A stretch of DNA of 60,922 nucleotides, from positions 1-60,922 of the forward strand of contig JAPKYX010000181.1 of the NCBI GenBank assembly GCA_026394075.1. Direction: 5' to 3'. Positions 24,596-32,846 of the stretch are shown in pieces (the first letter of the stretch is position 1; every line of letters begins with the position of its first letter). The notes under the pieces are model-generated. The model had not been told where the DNA came from. It saw only the letters and a list, made by a program, of their open reading frames with translations, and ran no database searches. A program made the translations under genes and the position numbers. The stretch is from Acidobacteriota bacterium. GTDB lineage: Bacteria > Acidobacteriota > Terriglobia > Bryobacterales > Bryobacteraceae.

Positions 24596-27500
24596 TTAGA
24601 AGCTCAGCTTCAAGGCGAACTGAATCACGCGCCAGCTTTCACCGTTCTGGTTGGTGGTGGAGCTGGAGGCGGTGGACAGCGACACGCAGCAGGCTTGCCC
24701 GAACACCGTCGAGGTGATGGCCGGGGAGCCTACGGAGGCGTCGCGCGGGTTGCGGAAGTTGGCGTGGTTCAAGGCGTTGAACATCTCGGTGCGGAACACC
24801 ATGCGGACCCGCTCAGAGATGGCAAAGCCCTTCGAGATGCCCAAGTCCAGGTTCCAGTAGCTGGGGCCCTGGAAGATGTTGCGGCCGATGCCCACTTCGC
24901 CAGCGTTGGGGAAGGCAAACTGGGAGGCGTCCTTGAAGTAAACCGGACCCACCACGTTGGCTGATTCCTGCAACTGCGCCTGCGGTAGCGAGGTGACGCC
25001 AGGTGCCAGGGCAGCGCGGGACTGGGCGCTGAAGTTGTGCGTCAACACACCGGAGCGGACCGTGAACGGCTCGCCGGACTGGTAGGTGTAGATGCCGTTC
25101 ATGCTCCAGCCACCGACGATGGTGTTCAGGAACGGATTGGCGTTGCCCAGCAGCTTCTTGCCTTTGCCGAAGGGCATTTCGTAGATGCCGGTCATGTTGA
25201 AGACGTGGCGCTGGTCAAAGTCGGACCGGGCGCGTTCGTTCGCGTAGTTGCGGCCGTCGGCGGGCGTGCGGGCGGCGGTGGTGGTGAGGCCGCCACCAGC
25301 GGTGGCCGCCACGGGGTCGACCGACAGGTTGTCGATCGACTTGCCCAGCGTGTAAGCGCCATTCAGCAGGAGACCCGCCGAATCAAAGCGCTTGCGGAAG
25401 CTGACCTGCGCCGAGTGGTAAACCGAATCCGCGCCGTTGTCCAGATAAAGGATCTGGGCGAACTGGCGATTGGGACGCAGCCGGGCGGTGGTGGCATTGG
25501 CGGCGAGAATGTCCGGCGAGACGCTCTGTTCCAGACGGCCAGCCATATTGCCGGCAGCGTTCTGCTGCAAGTCCGTGACGGATACGGTGGAGTTGGCGAA
25601 GGCGGGGGTGATGACGCCCTGCTGCACCAGCGGGACGTTTACCGCGCCGGGGCACGGCTGACCGTTGGCCAGGATACCGCTGGCTTGGCAACCACCGCCC
25701 AGAGCTCGGTTGCGCTGCATGGCCAGGAACGACGGCACGATGGGCGCGGCATCGATCTGGTTCATGTCCCAGCTGCGGTAGAGACGCGTACCGCGGCGGC
25801 CGACATAGCCCACGGAAACCACATAGCCACCGGGGAGTTCACGCTGCATGGTGAGATTCCACATATGGACCGTGGGCAGCTTCAGGCCCTGGTCGAAGAC
25901 GCGAGCCGGCGGGGCGTTGTTCTGCGTCTGTTGGGGCGGCGTCAGGAAGCTGGAGGGCTTCGCCGAAGGGGGTGCGGTTTCGTTGGGGAAGTTCTGCCCA
26001 AGGCGGAGATTGGTGACCGCCGCGCAGCCCGGGGTGGTGGTGACGCCGGTGGCCGTCAGCGTATTCACGCAACGGAACGTTTGGCCGGGGACGGCCGAGG
26101 CGATGGAGGTGACCTGGAACGTCGAGATGGGATCAAAGGCGATGCCGTAACCGGCGCGGATCACCGTCTTGGTGGAGTTGCCGGGGGCCCAGGTGAGGCC
26201 CAGGCGCGGAGCCAGCGCGGTCTTGTTCCAGTTCTCATACCAACGTTCCGCGTTCACGAAAGTGACCGGGCCTTGGCTGCCGTCGATGATCTTGTTGGGC
26301 ACGTAGACGCGGCCACCGGCTTCGGTGGAGGGGCCGTTCAACTCCCAGCGGACACCATAGCTGATGGTCATGTTGCGGCGGAACTTCCATTCGTCCTGGA
26401 GGAAGAAGTTGTACTGCTTGGTCCGCTGGCCTTGGGCCCACAGCGTGACGCTCTTTTCGCCGGACTTGAAGGGGGCGAAGGTGTCGGCGCGCAGGTCACC
26501 CTGGAAGACCTGGGTGAGCGACGCTGGGATGCCCAACAGGTCGTTGGCCATGCCTTGCAGACGGTTCAGGTCGTTGGCGGAGATGCCCGCCGTCGTCGCG
26601 GTGGCCGTCGCGGGGAAGTTGATTCCGGTGGGAGGCCGCACGGTGCGCGACAACGAGATCGAGGGTGTCAGGGACGTGCCGCCGACGTCGCCGCGCTGGT
26701 CGTTGTGCTGATACATGCGCATGTTGAAGCCAAACTTCACCACGTGGGAGCCGGTGACATAGGTGGTGTTGTTGATGATCTGCGGCGTGTTGACGGCGCG
26801 GAAGGTGCGCGGGTTGGCCGTATAGTCCACATCGGAATTGTTGAAGGTGAATCGTGGCGTATTCGGGAACAGCGGGTTGGCTTCGCCCTGGGTGAACAGG
26901 AACTGGAAGCGCGAATAGCCCAGCGTCAATTCATTCACCAAACGGGGCGAAAGCACGCTACGCAAACTAAACGCATGGTTCTGCGCCGGGCGGAACACTT
27001 CGCCGCGGGCCGGGTAGCCGGGCAGGACCTGCGGGCGGCCATTCAGCGGATCGCCGCCGAGCGTGTTCTGCTCCGCGCCGAGATAGCGGTAGAAGACCGA
27101 GTGCTTGTCGTTGATGGTGTGGTCGATGCGGGCCATGTACTGGGGGCCGCGAATTTGGAACGGGGTGGTCCAGACGTACGCGCCGGTGTTCAGGCCGTCG
27201 CCGGCGGAGTAGGCGTTGGGGGCCGGATAGCCGCCCAGGACGCTCTTCACGGCGGGGTCGAGACCGCGGCCTTGCGGGTCGTTGGCGAACAGGTTGAAGG
27301 TGGCCAGACAGTTGGTCTCGCTGGCGGTGGTGCAGTTGCGGACACCGGGGACGGGCTGACCGGTCCGCTGATCGACGAGCGCGGCGCTGTTCTGGTTGAT
27401 CAAGCGGCCATTGAGCGTGAAGGGATTGCGCGGGTCCACCACAAAGTAGCGGAAGTTGCCCGCCAGAGCGGAGGGCGTGTAGAGGTCCACCGATTCGCCG

Positions 27501-28432
27501 AACGCCTTGTCGACAGGGTCCTTGAAGTTCACCTTCTGGCCCTGCCAGCTGCCGAAGAAGAAGGTCTTGTTCTTCTTGATGGGGCCGCCCACTTCAAAGC
27601 CGTACTGGTTTAACTTGATCTCGGGCTTGGGTGCGCCTTGGGCGTTGCCGTAAAACTCCTGCGAGTTCAGCTTGGTGTTGCGGAAGAACTCAAACATGGT
27701 GCCGTGGATCTCGTTGGTGCCGGACCGGGTGGCGACGGAGACGTTGGCCCCGGAGTTGCGCCCTTCTTCCGGTGAGGGGTTGGAGGTGGTGACCTTGAAC
27801 TCCTGGACGTTGTCCGGGTTCAGGCGGAAGATGTTGTTGGTCGGGTTGGGGTTGGTGGACTCGTTGGCCTCAATGCCGTCGATGGTGACGTTGACGGCCG
27901 TACCGCGGGCACCGTTCACATTGACGGTGCCGCCGGAGCGCTGCACCACGCCGGGCTCATAGATCAGCAGGTTGAGCGGGTTGCGGCCATTCAGCGGCAG
28001 GTTGACGATCGCCTTCTGTTCGACCACGTTGCCGATGACGGCGTTGGAGGTCTGCACGCCTTCGGCGGCGGCTGAGACCTGGATGGTCTCGGTAGCGCCA
28101 CCCACTTCCAGCACGACATCCACTTGCAGCGGCGTGTTTACCTGCACCGTGTTGCCGGTGCGGGAATAGGTCTTAAAGCCCGCGCCCTCCACCTTGACGG
28201 TGTAGGTACCGACGGCGATCGAAGGAAATGCGTACAGACCCGCTTCCGTGGTGCTCTGCCTCTGGGTGACGCCGGTGGCTTCGTTGGTCAGCGTGACGTT
28301 GGCCGCGGGCACCGAGGCGCCGGAACTGTCGCGGACCGTGCCGCTTAACTGAGACGTCGAAGTTTGGGCAACCAGAAGGGCTGCGGATAGAAACACTACG
28401 CCAAGGGCGGAGGCGAAATGCCTGAAATTCAT
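24596..28432 (-). CDS. Oar-like TonB-dependent outer-membrane receptor with carboxypeptidase-regulatory domain
   Basis: 1278 residues. Order: signal peptide (1-22, ending LLVAQT), carboxypeptidase-regulatory-like beta-sandwich (about 28-110, SGTVRDSSGASVPAANV), plug domain (about 120-240, with NLPLNGRNPLNLL and VTIDGIEANE), then a beta-barrel of about 1000 residues with YGVRWELNGP and a C-terminal aromatic end (VIQFALKLSF). Such proteins are abundant in Acidobacteria and are thought to import polymers or large ligands. AGGAG lies 8 nt before ATG, and TATAAT lies at 28468-28463. No substrate can be inferred. Confidence 0.92.
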   Translation of the reverse strand: MNFRHFASALGVVFLSAALLVAQTSTSQLSGTVRDSSGASVPAANVTLTNEATGVTQRQSTTEAGLYAFPSIAVGTYTVKVEGAGFKTYSRTGNTVQVNTPLQVDVVLEVGGATETIQVSAAAEGVQTSNAVIGNVVEQKAIVNLPLNGRNPLNLLIYEPGVVQRSGGTVNVNGARGTAVNVTIDGIEANESTNPNPTNNIFRLNPDNVQEFKVTTSNPSPEEGRNSGANVSVATRSGTNEIHGTMFEFFRNTKLNSQEFYGNAQGAPKPEIKLNQYGFEVGGPIKKNKTFFFGSWQGQKVNFKDPVDKAFGESVDLYTPSALAGNFRYFVVDPRNPFTLNGRLINQNSAALVDQRTGQPVPGVRNCTTASETNCLATFNLFANDPQGRGLDPAVKSVLGGYPAPNAYSAGDGLNTGAYVWTTPFQIRGPQYMARIDHTINDKHSVFYRYLGAEQNTLGGDPLNGRPQVLPGYPARGEVFRPAQNHAFSLRSVLSPRLVNELTLGYSRFQFLFTQGEANPLFPNTPRFTFNNSDVDYTANPRTFRAVNTPQIINNTTYVTGSHVVKFGFNMRMYQHNDQRGDVGGTSLTPSISLSRTVRPPTGINFPATATATTAGISANDLNRLQGMANDLLGIPASLTQVFQGDLRADTFAPFKSGEKSVTLWAQGQRTKQYNFFLQDEWKFRRNMTISYGVRWELNGPSTEAGGRVYVPNKIIDGSQGPVTFVNAERWYENWNKTALAPRLGLTWAPGNSTKTVIRAGYGIAFDPISTFQVTSIASAVPGQTFRCVNTLTATGVTTTPGCAAVTNLRLGQNFPNETAPPSAKPSSFLTPPQQTQNNAPPARVFDQGLKLPTVHMWNLTMQRELPGGYVVSVGYVGRRGTRLYRSWDMNQIDAAPIVPSFLAMQRNRALGGGCQASGILANGQPCPGAVNVPLVQQGVITPAFANSTVSVTDLQQNAAGNMAGRLEQSVSPDILAANATTARLRPNRQFAQILYLDNGADSVYHSAQVSFRKRFDSAGLLLNGAYTLGKSIDNLSVDPVAATAGGGLTTTAARTPADGRNYANERARSDFDQRHVFNMTGIYEMPFGKGKKLLGNANPFLNTIVGGWSMNGIYTYQSGEPFTVRSGVLTHNFSAQSRAALAPGVTSLPQAQLQESANVVGPVYFKDASQFAFPNAGEVGIGRNIFQGPSYWNLDLGISKGFAISERVRMVFRTEMFNALNHANFRNPRDASVGSPAITSTVFGQACCVSLSTASSSTTNQNGESWRVIQFALKLSF

Positions 28433-28462
28433 GTAATAACTCCTGAGCCGGGGATTAACCTG

Positions 28463-28468
28463 ATTATA
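28463..28468 (-). promoter_or_regulatory. -10 box of the receptor gene
   Basis: TATAAT on the minus strand about 30 nt before ATG 28432; no good -35 hexamer at 17 bp. The leader contains AGGAG. Confidence 0.5.
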
Positions 28469-28553
28469 ACGGGATGTTCGCGCGGTCGGCCAGGATTCGT
28501 ATCCGGCGCACCTTTTCGTCCCGCAAAAGCGGCGCTTTGCCCCACTGGGGTAG

Positions 28554-29669
28554 TTATCGGCGGTTCGCCAGCCGGAGCTTTACGATAGCCAGGGCCGCCA
28601 CCGCGCAACTGATGGCCAGCCAGAAGGCGGCCTGGACGCCGAACCGCGCGGCCAACGCTCCGGCCAGCACCGCGCTGACCGCGACAAACAGGTCATAGAA
28701 GCCGGTGAGGGTGCCCAGGGCGGTGGCCCGCTCCGCGGCGGGGGCCTGGTCGGTGACGATGATGGCGAGCGACGGCCACGGGAACGAATATCCCAGCCCC
28801 AACAGACACGCGGCGGTGAGCACCAGGCCGGGTGAGTGCGCCAGCAACATCACGGTGCTGCCGGTGATCAGCAAGATCAGCCCGGTGTAGAGCATCTTGA
28901 TAGGGCCCAGGCGATCCGGGAGCGACCCGAAAATGGTCCGCCCGCAGACCACCATCGCCGCAAAGGCCACAAACGCTCCGGCGCTGGGCAGGCCGCGCTC
29001 CTTCAGCAACAGCGGAACAAAGCCCGCCATGGCCGCATAGCTGACGTTGGAGAGTCCCAGCAGTGTGCCGGGCAGCAAGGCGATGCGGGAGACGAGCGGT
29101 CCCCGGTATCCGGCGTGCGCCTGCGAGACTTCCGGTGTCCAGTAGATGGCGGCTAGCGCGGGCAGCACGGAGCCAGCCACAAACCAGCCCACATTCGGCA
29201 ATCCGCCGATCCATTCGCCCACAATCGGGCCCGCGGAGAGACCACCCCAGACGCCGGAGGCGAGAAAGCCCAGGATCTGCGAGCGGCGGTCCATCGGTGC
29301 CAGGTCCACGGTCCAGGCCACGGCGGCGGTCAACAGGAAGCCTTCGCCCAGGCCATGCAGGATACGGGCGACGATCAGCGTGGGCAGTCCGAACCAGGGC
29401 AGATAGAAGATACCGGCCGCCGCGCAGAACCCCAGACCTGCCGCCACCACCACGCGGCGCCCGCGCGTGTCCGCCATCCGTCCGGCGATCAACCGTCCCC
29501 CCAACGCAGCGGCGGAGGCGATCCCCACCACAAAGCCGGTCATCTCCGTGGAGGCGCCAAAGTCGTGCCGCAGATAAAGCGGCAGCGACGGGATCACGGA
29601 GCCGAAACCCAAGGTGCAGACAAAGGCAGCAAAGACCACGGGGGCCAAACGGACGGCGTAAGTGGTCAT
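28554..29669 (-). CDS. MFS transporter
   Basis: 371 residues, about 11-12 hydrophobic helices over the whole length. The MFS loop 2-3 motif appears as GRMADTRGRR near residue 65, and a degenerate second copy, GSLPDRLGPIK, in the C-terminal half. It is upstream of the Oar-like receptor gene on the same strand, with a 121-bp gap that holds its own -10 box, so co-transcription is not certain. The substrate is unknown; the set resembles small drug or metabolite exporters. Confidence 0.85.
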   Translation of the reverse strand: MTTYAVRLAPVVFAAFVCTLGFGSVIPSLPLYLRHDFGASTEMTGFVVGIASAAALGGRLIAGRMADTRGRRVVVAAGLGFCAAAGIFYLPWFGLPTLIVARILHGLGEGFLLTAAVAWTVDLAPMDRRSQILGFLASGVWGGLSAGPIVGEWIGGLPNVGWFVAGSVLPALAAIYWTPEVSQAHAGYRGPLVSRIALLPGTLLGLSNVSYAAMAGFVPLLLKERGLPSAGAFVAFAAMVVCGRTIFGSLPDRLGPIKMLYTGLILLITGSTVMLLAHSPGLVLTAACLLGLGYSFPWPSLAIIVTDQAPAAERATALGTLTGFYDLFVAVSAVLAGALAARFGVQAAFWLAISCAVAALAIVKLRLANRR

Positions 29670-29794
29670 GCGGCGGCCAAGCTGGCGAACAGCTGAGCGG
29701 GCCGAAAGGTATTGCTCGTCAGGGCAACCGGTGTTGAGGGCACCATTCTTACAGGCTACCGTCCTTGTTGGGCGTGGCGGCGGACGTTCCCTCG

Positions 29795-29800
29795 TACAAT
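29795..29800 (+). promoter_or_regulatory. -10-like box, leaderless-type start of D-aminoacylase-like gene
   Basis: TACAAT ends 6 nt before ATG 29807; no ribosome site. Confidence 0.5.
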
Positions 29801-29806
29801 ATCGAG

Positions 29807-31354
29807 ATGATTCCTGCGCTGATCCTTTTGCTGGCGGCTGACTTTGATGTGCTCATCGTCAATGGACGCCTGATTGACGGCACCAATAACCCCTGGCGGT
29901 GGGCGGATGTGGGGATCAAGGGCGATTCGATTGCCGCGGTCGGCAAGTTGAAGGGGAAGACGGCGGACCGGGTGATCGATGCGCAGGGCTTGGTGGTGGC
30001 GCCCGGGTTTATCGACATCCATAATCACGGCCGTTCGGGCATCATGCAGGTGCCGACGGCGGAGAACTTTCTCCGGCAAGGCGTCACGACGCTGCTTGAA
30101 GGCAATGACGGCTCGTCGCCGCTGCCGCTGGCTCCCTACATGGAGAAGCTGGAGGCGCGCAAGATCTCAGTGAACATGGGCTTCTTTGTGGGCCACGGCA
30201 GCGTGCGGCAGGAGGTGCTGGACCTGGCCAAGCGCAACGTGACGCCGGAGGAACTGAACAAGATGAAGGCGCTGGTGGATCAGGCTATGCGCGAGGGCGC
30301 TTTCGGGATCTCCACGGGCTTGTTCTATGTGCCCGGCAATTTTGCACCTACCGAGGAAGTGATCGAACTGGCGAAGGTGGTGGGTAAGTATGGCGGCATG
30401 CACATCTCGCATATGCGCGATGAAGCAGCGGACATCCTGAAATCCGTGGCGGAGACGATCCGCATTGGCGAAGAGGCGGGCATTCCGACGCAGGTGTCGC
30501 ACCACAAGGTGATCGGGTCCGGCAACTGGGGCTTGGCGAATAAGACGGTCGAGATGGTGGAGCAGGCGCGGGCGCGCGGCGTGGACACGACGATTGACCA
30601 GTATCCCTATACGGCCTCTTCCACGGGTCTGGCGGCGCTGTTCCCGCAATGGGCGCTGGAAGGCGGGCGGAAGGCGACCCTGGAACGGTTGGCGGCACCC
30701 GAGACGCGGGCGCGGATCAAGCTGGTCATCAGCGACAAGATCAAGAACGACCGCGGCGGCGGGGACCCCAAGAACGTAGTGATGCGCAGTTGCGGCTTTG
30801 ATCCAACGCTGGCCGGAAAGTCACTGGCCGACATCACCCGGCTCCGGGGCCGTGACGTGACGATCGAGAACGCGGCGGAGACGGCCATGGAGATGCAGGT
30901 GCAAGGCAGCTGCTCCTGCATTTACCACGCGATTTCAGAGCCCGACATTGCCCGGATCATGACCTCGCCTTACACGATGATCGCCTCCGATGGCGCGATC
31001 ACCGCGTCGGAGAAAGACTTTCCGCACCCGCGCGAGTTCGGGACGTTTGCGCGAGTCCTGGGGAGGTATGTGCGGGAGCGAAAGACGCTGACCCTGGAGC
31101 AAGCGATTTGGAAGATGAGCGGCCTGCCCGCGCAGCGGCTGAACCTGCGGGACCGCGGCGTGGTGGCGGAAGGCTTCAAGGCGGACATCGGCATTTTTGA
31201 TCCGGCGACCGTGACCGACAAGGCCGATTTCGAGAACCCGCGGCAGATGGCCGTGGGCTTCAAGCATGTGATGGTGAACGGCCAGCCCGTTATCTCCGAT
31301 GGCCACGTGACGGCGGCGCGTCCGGGTAAGGTTTTGCGTTACCGGGCGCAGTAG
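29807..31354 (+). CDS. N-acyl-D-amino-acid deacylase (D-aminoacylase) family protein
   Basis: 515 residues from ATG 29807. The N-terminus MIPALILLLAADF is hydrophobic enough to be a short signal peptide. The fold is the amidohydrolase barrel of D-aminoacylases: VAPGFIDIHNHG (H72, H74), GISTGLFYVPG, MHISHMRDE, VSHHKVIG and IASDGAI (Asp). The family cysteine that binds zinc (GNCG) is replaced by Asp (GNDGSS, D101), so metal binding may differ and the substrate could be another N-acyl or cyclic amide. It may act on D-amino acids from peptidoglycan. The start has a TACAAT box 6 nt upstream. Confidence 0.82.
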   Translation: MIPALILLLAADFDVLIVNGRLIDGTNNPWRWADVGIKGDSIAAVGKLKGKTADRVIDAQGLVVAPGFIDIHNHGRSGIMQVPTAENFLRQGVTTLLEGNDGSSPLPLAPYMEKLEARKISVNMGFFVGHGSVRQEVLDLAKRNVTPEELNKMKALVDQAMREGAFGISTGLFYVPGNFAPTEEVIELAKVVGKYGGMHISHMRDEAADILKSVAETIRIGEEAGIPTQVSHHKVIGSGNWGLANKTVEMVEQARARGVDTTIDQYPYTASSTGLAALFPQWALEGGRKATLERLAAPETRARIKLVISDKIKNDRGGGDPKNVVMRSCGFDPTLAGKSLADITRLRGRDVTIENAAETAMEMQVQGSCSCIYHAISEPDIARIMTSPYTMIASDGAITASEKDFPHPREFGTFARVLGRYVRERKTLTLEQAIWKMSGLPAQRLNLRDRGVVAEGFKADIGIFDPATVTDKADFENPRQMAVGFKHVMVNGQPVISDGHVTAARPGKVLRYRAQ

Positions 31355-31432
31355 GTGCGGCGTTTGGCACAAGGTGAAGAGTTTTTGAGGTTAAGGTCCG
31401 TTCATGATGTTCCACTGCACGATTGTTTGCGG

Positions 31433-31438
31433 TAGAAT
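31433..31438 (+). promoter_or_regulatory. -10-like box, leaderless-type start of cytochrome c' gene
   Basis: TAGAAT ends 7 nt before ATG 31446, with no ribosome site between. Confidence 0.5.
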
Positions 31439-31445
31439 CGCCCGC

Positions 31446-31838
31446 ATGACCAAGAAACTTATCCTGTGTTTTTCCGCGGCCCTGGGCCTGGCTCTGATGG
31501 CCGACGAGCTGCATGAGCCGATGGAGAAGGTGGGCAAGGCGAATGGCGCAATGCGCAAGGGCGCGGGCGCGGGCGAAATGAAAGTTGTCAGCGAGAACGC
31601 CGCCATTCTGGCGGAACTGTTCCCCACGACGATTGCGGCCTGGGAAAAGCGCAAGATGGCGGATGCCGTCCAGGGCACCAAGGACGCCACCGCGGCCGCG
31701 CTGGCCGTGAAGAAGGCGGCGGATGCCAATGACGCCGATGGTCTGCGCGCGGCGCTGGGCACCCTCGGTGGCACCTGCAAGTCCTGCCACACGGCCCATC
31801 GCGAAGACCTGGGCGATAAGAAGTACAAGATCAAGTAA
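31446..31838 (+). CDS. Cytochrome c'-like protein
   Basis: 130 residues from ATG 31446, with a signal peptide (1-19). The heme site CKSCH (C111, C114, H115) is close to the C-terminus, as in four-helix-bundle cytochromes c', and the rest is helical (EPMEKVGKANGAM, AAWEKRK and similar). Periplasmic, covalently hemed; the family binds gases such as NO or takes part in electron transfer. Length and heme position fit well. A strong terminator follows. Confidence 0.85.
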   Translation: MTKKLILCFSAALGLALMADELHEPMEKVGKANGAMRKGAGAGEMKVVSENAAILAELFPTTIAAWEKRKMADAVQGTKDATAAALAVKKAADANDADGLRAALGTLGGTCKSCHTAHREDLGDKKYKIK

Positions 31839-31869
31839 CTGGCGTTTCGCGATTTATTCGCGAATCCGG

Positions 31870-31916
31870 AAAAACGGCGCGCTTGGGGGATTTTCCCTCC
31901 ACAGCGCGCCGTTTTT
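31870..31916. terminator. Strong bidirectional intrinsic terminator
   Basis: A 14-bp perfect stem, AAAAACGGCGCGCT (31870-31883) with AGCGCGCCGTTTTT (31903-31916), ends in T-tracts on both strands. It separates the convergent cytochrome c' and VWA genes. Confidence 0.92.
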
Positions 31917-31958
31917 CTTTTTGGTGCGCCGACCGGGGAGGCACCCAGGCCAATGGCA

Positions 31959-32846
31959 TCAATCGGGAAAGTAGCCTTCGCGGGCGCGGACTTTGAAGTT
32001 CTTGGCTTGCAGGATTTCTACCTGGATCTTGCGCCAACTCTTCTCCGCCACTTCCGGGGCCGGGTAGGCCAACAGGTAGGTGTGTTTCATGTCGCTGGAG
32101 ATGTCGCTGAAGATCTTTTCGACATCGTCGCGCTTCTTGGCTTCGTAGCTCTTGCCGCCCGTGGCTTTGGATATCTCCTCCAACTGGTCCATCAGCTTCT
32201 TGTCGGTCAATGCTTCGCTTTGGCCGACGGTGTAGACGGGCACGCCCGCCTTCTTGGCTCGCTGGATGGCGGCATGGGCGCTTAAGACGCTGGCGTTATC
32301 CTTGCCGTCGGTGAACACCACCAGGGCCTTGCGCCCCTGCTTGGTCAGCAGTTCCCGGGCGGCCTGGGAGATGGCGTCAAACAACGCCGTGGCCCCAAAG
32401 GCGCGGGTGCGGAGGATGGCGTTCTTGGCCGCTTTCTTGTCCTGGGTGAACGGTTGCAGCGTGTCCAAACGCCGGGAGAAACCGAAAATTCCAATCTGGT
32501 CGGATTCGCCCAATTCATCCACCAGATTGACGATGGCGTTCTTCACCGCAGGCAGTTCCTTCTGCATGCTGCCGGTGGTGTCCAGCAGCACGGCGCAGGT
32601 GAGGCCGGAACCGCTGCCCTCAAACGTGCTGACGGTGACGGGGCTATTGTTCTCAGAGATCCGGAAGCGGTCCCGTTGGAGGCCATCGACATATTTGCCG
32701 TGGTTGTCAAACACGGTGGCGTAGACCTCGATGAGCCGGACGCTGGTGCGGAAAACAAGATCCTGATCGGTGGCAGCCTGCTGGCCCCACAGAGCAGATG
32801 CGGCGGGTGTCAGGCAGAATAATCGACGCGTGATCGGTTGGCTCAC
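31959..32846 (-). CDS. Exported VWA-domain protein (VWFA-related family)
   Basis: 295 residues with a Tat-like start (ITRRLFCLTPAASALWGQ). It belongs to the secreted VWFA-related proteins common in Acidobacteria: an N-terminal strand pair (VRLIEVYATVFDNHGKYVDGL), then a VWA domain with the MIDAS loop DTTGSM (D89) and the later FTDGKDN aspartate. Its ATG overlaps the stop of the giant TPR gene (ATGA), so translation is coupled. Function is unknown; metal-dependent protein binding, possibly with the TPR partner, is an inference. Confidence 0.87.
   Translation of the reverse strand: MSQPITRRLFCLTPAASALWGQQAATDQDLVFRTSVRLIEVYATVFDNHGKYVDGLQRDRFRISENNSPVTVSTFEGSGSGLTCAVLLDTTGSMQKELPAVKNAIVNLVDELGESDQIGIFGFSRRLDTLQPFTQDKKAAKNAILRTRAFGATALFDAISQAARELLTKQGRKALVVFTDGKDNASVLSAHAAIQRAKKAGVPVYTVGQSEALTDKKLMDQLEEISKATGGKSYEAKKRDDVEKIFSDISSDMKHTYLLAYPAPEVAEKSWRKIQVEILQAKNFKVRAREGYFPD

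Noticed and set aside
25037..27613. 858-codon open frame on the plus strand inside the Oar-like receptor gene
   Set aside because: It is an antisense shadow of a GC-rich gene: Gly/Arg/Val-rich, no domain, no ribosome site, while the minus-strand frame is a clear receptor.
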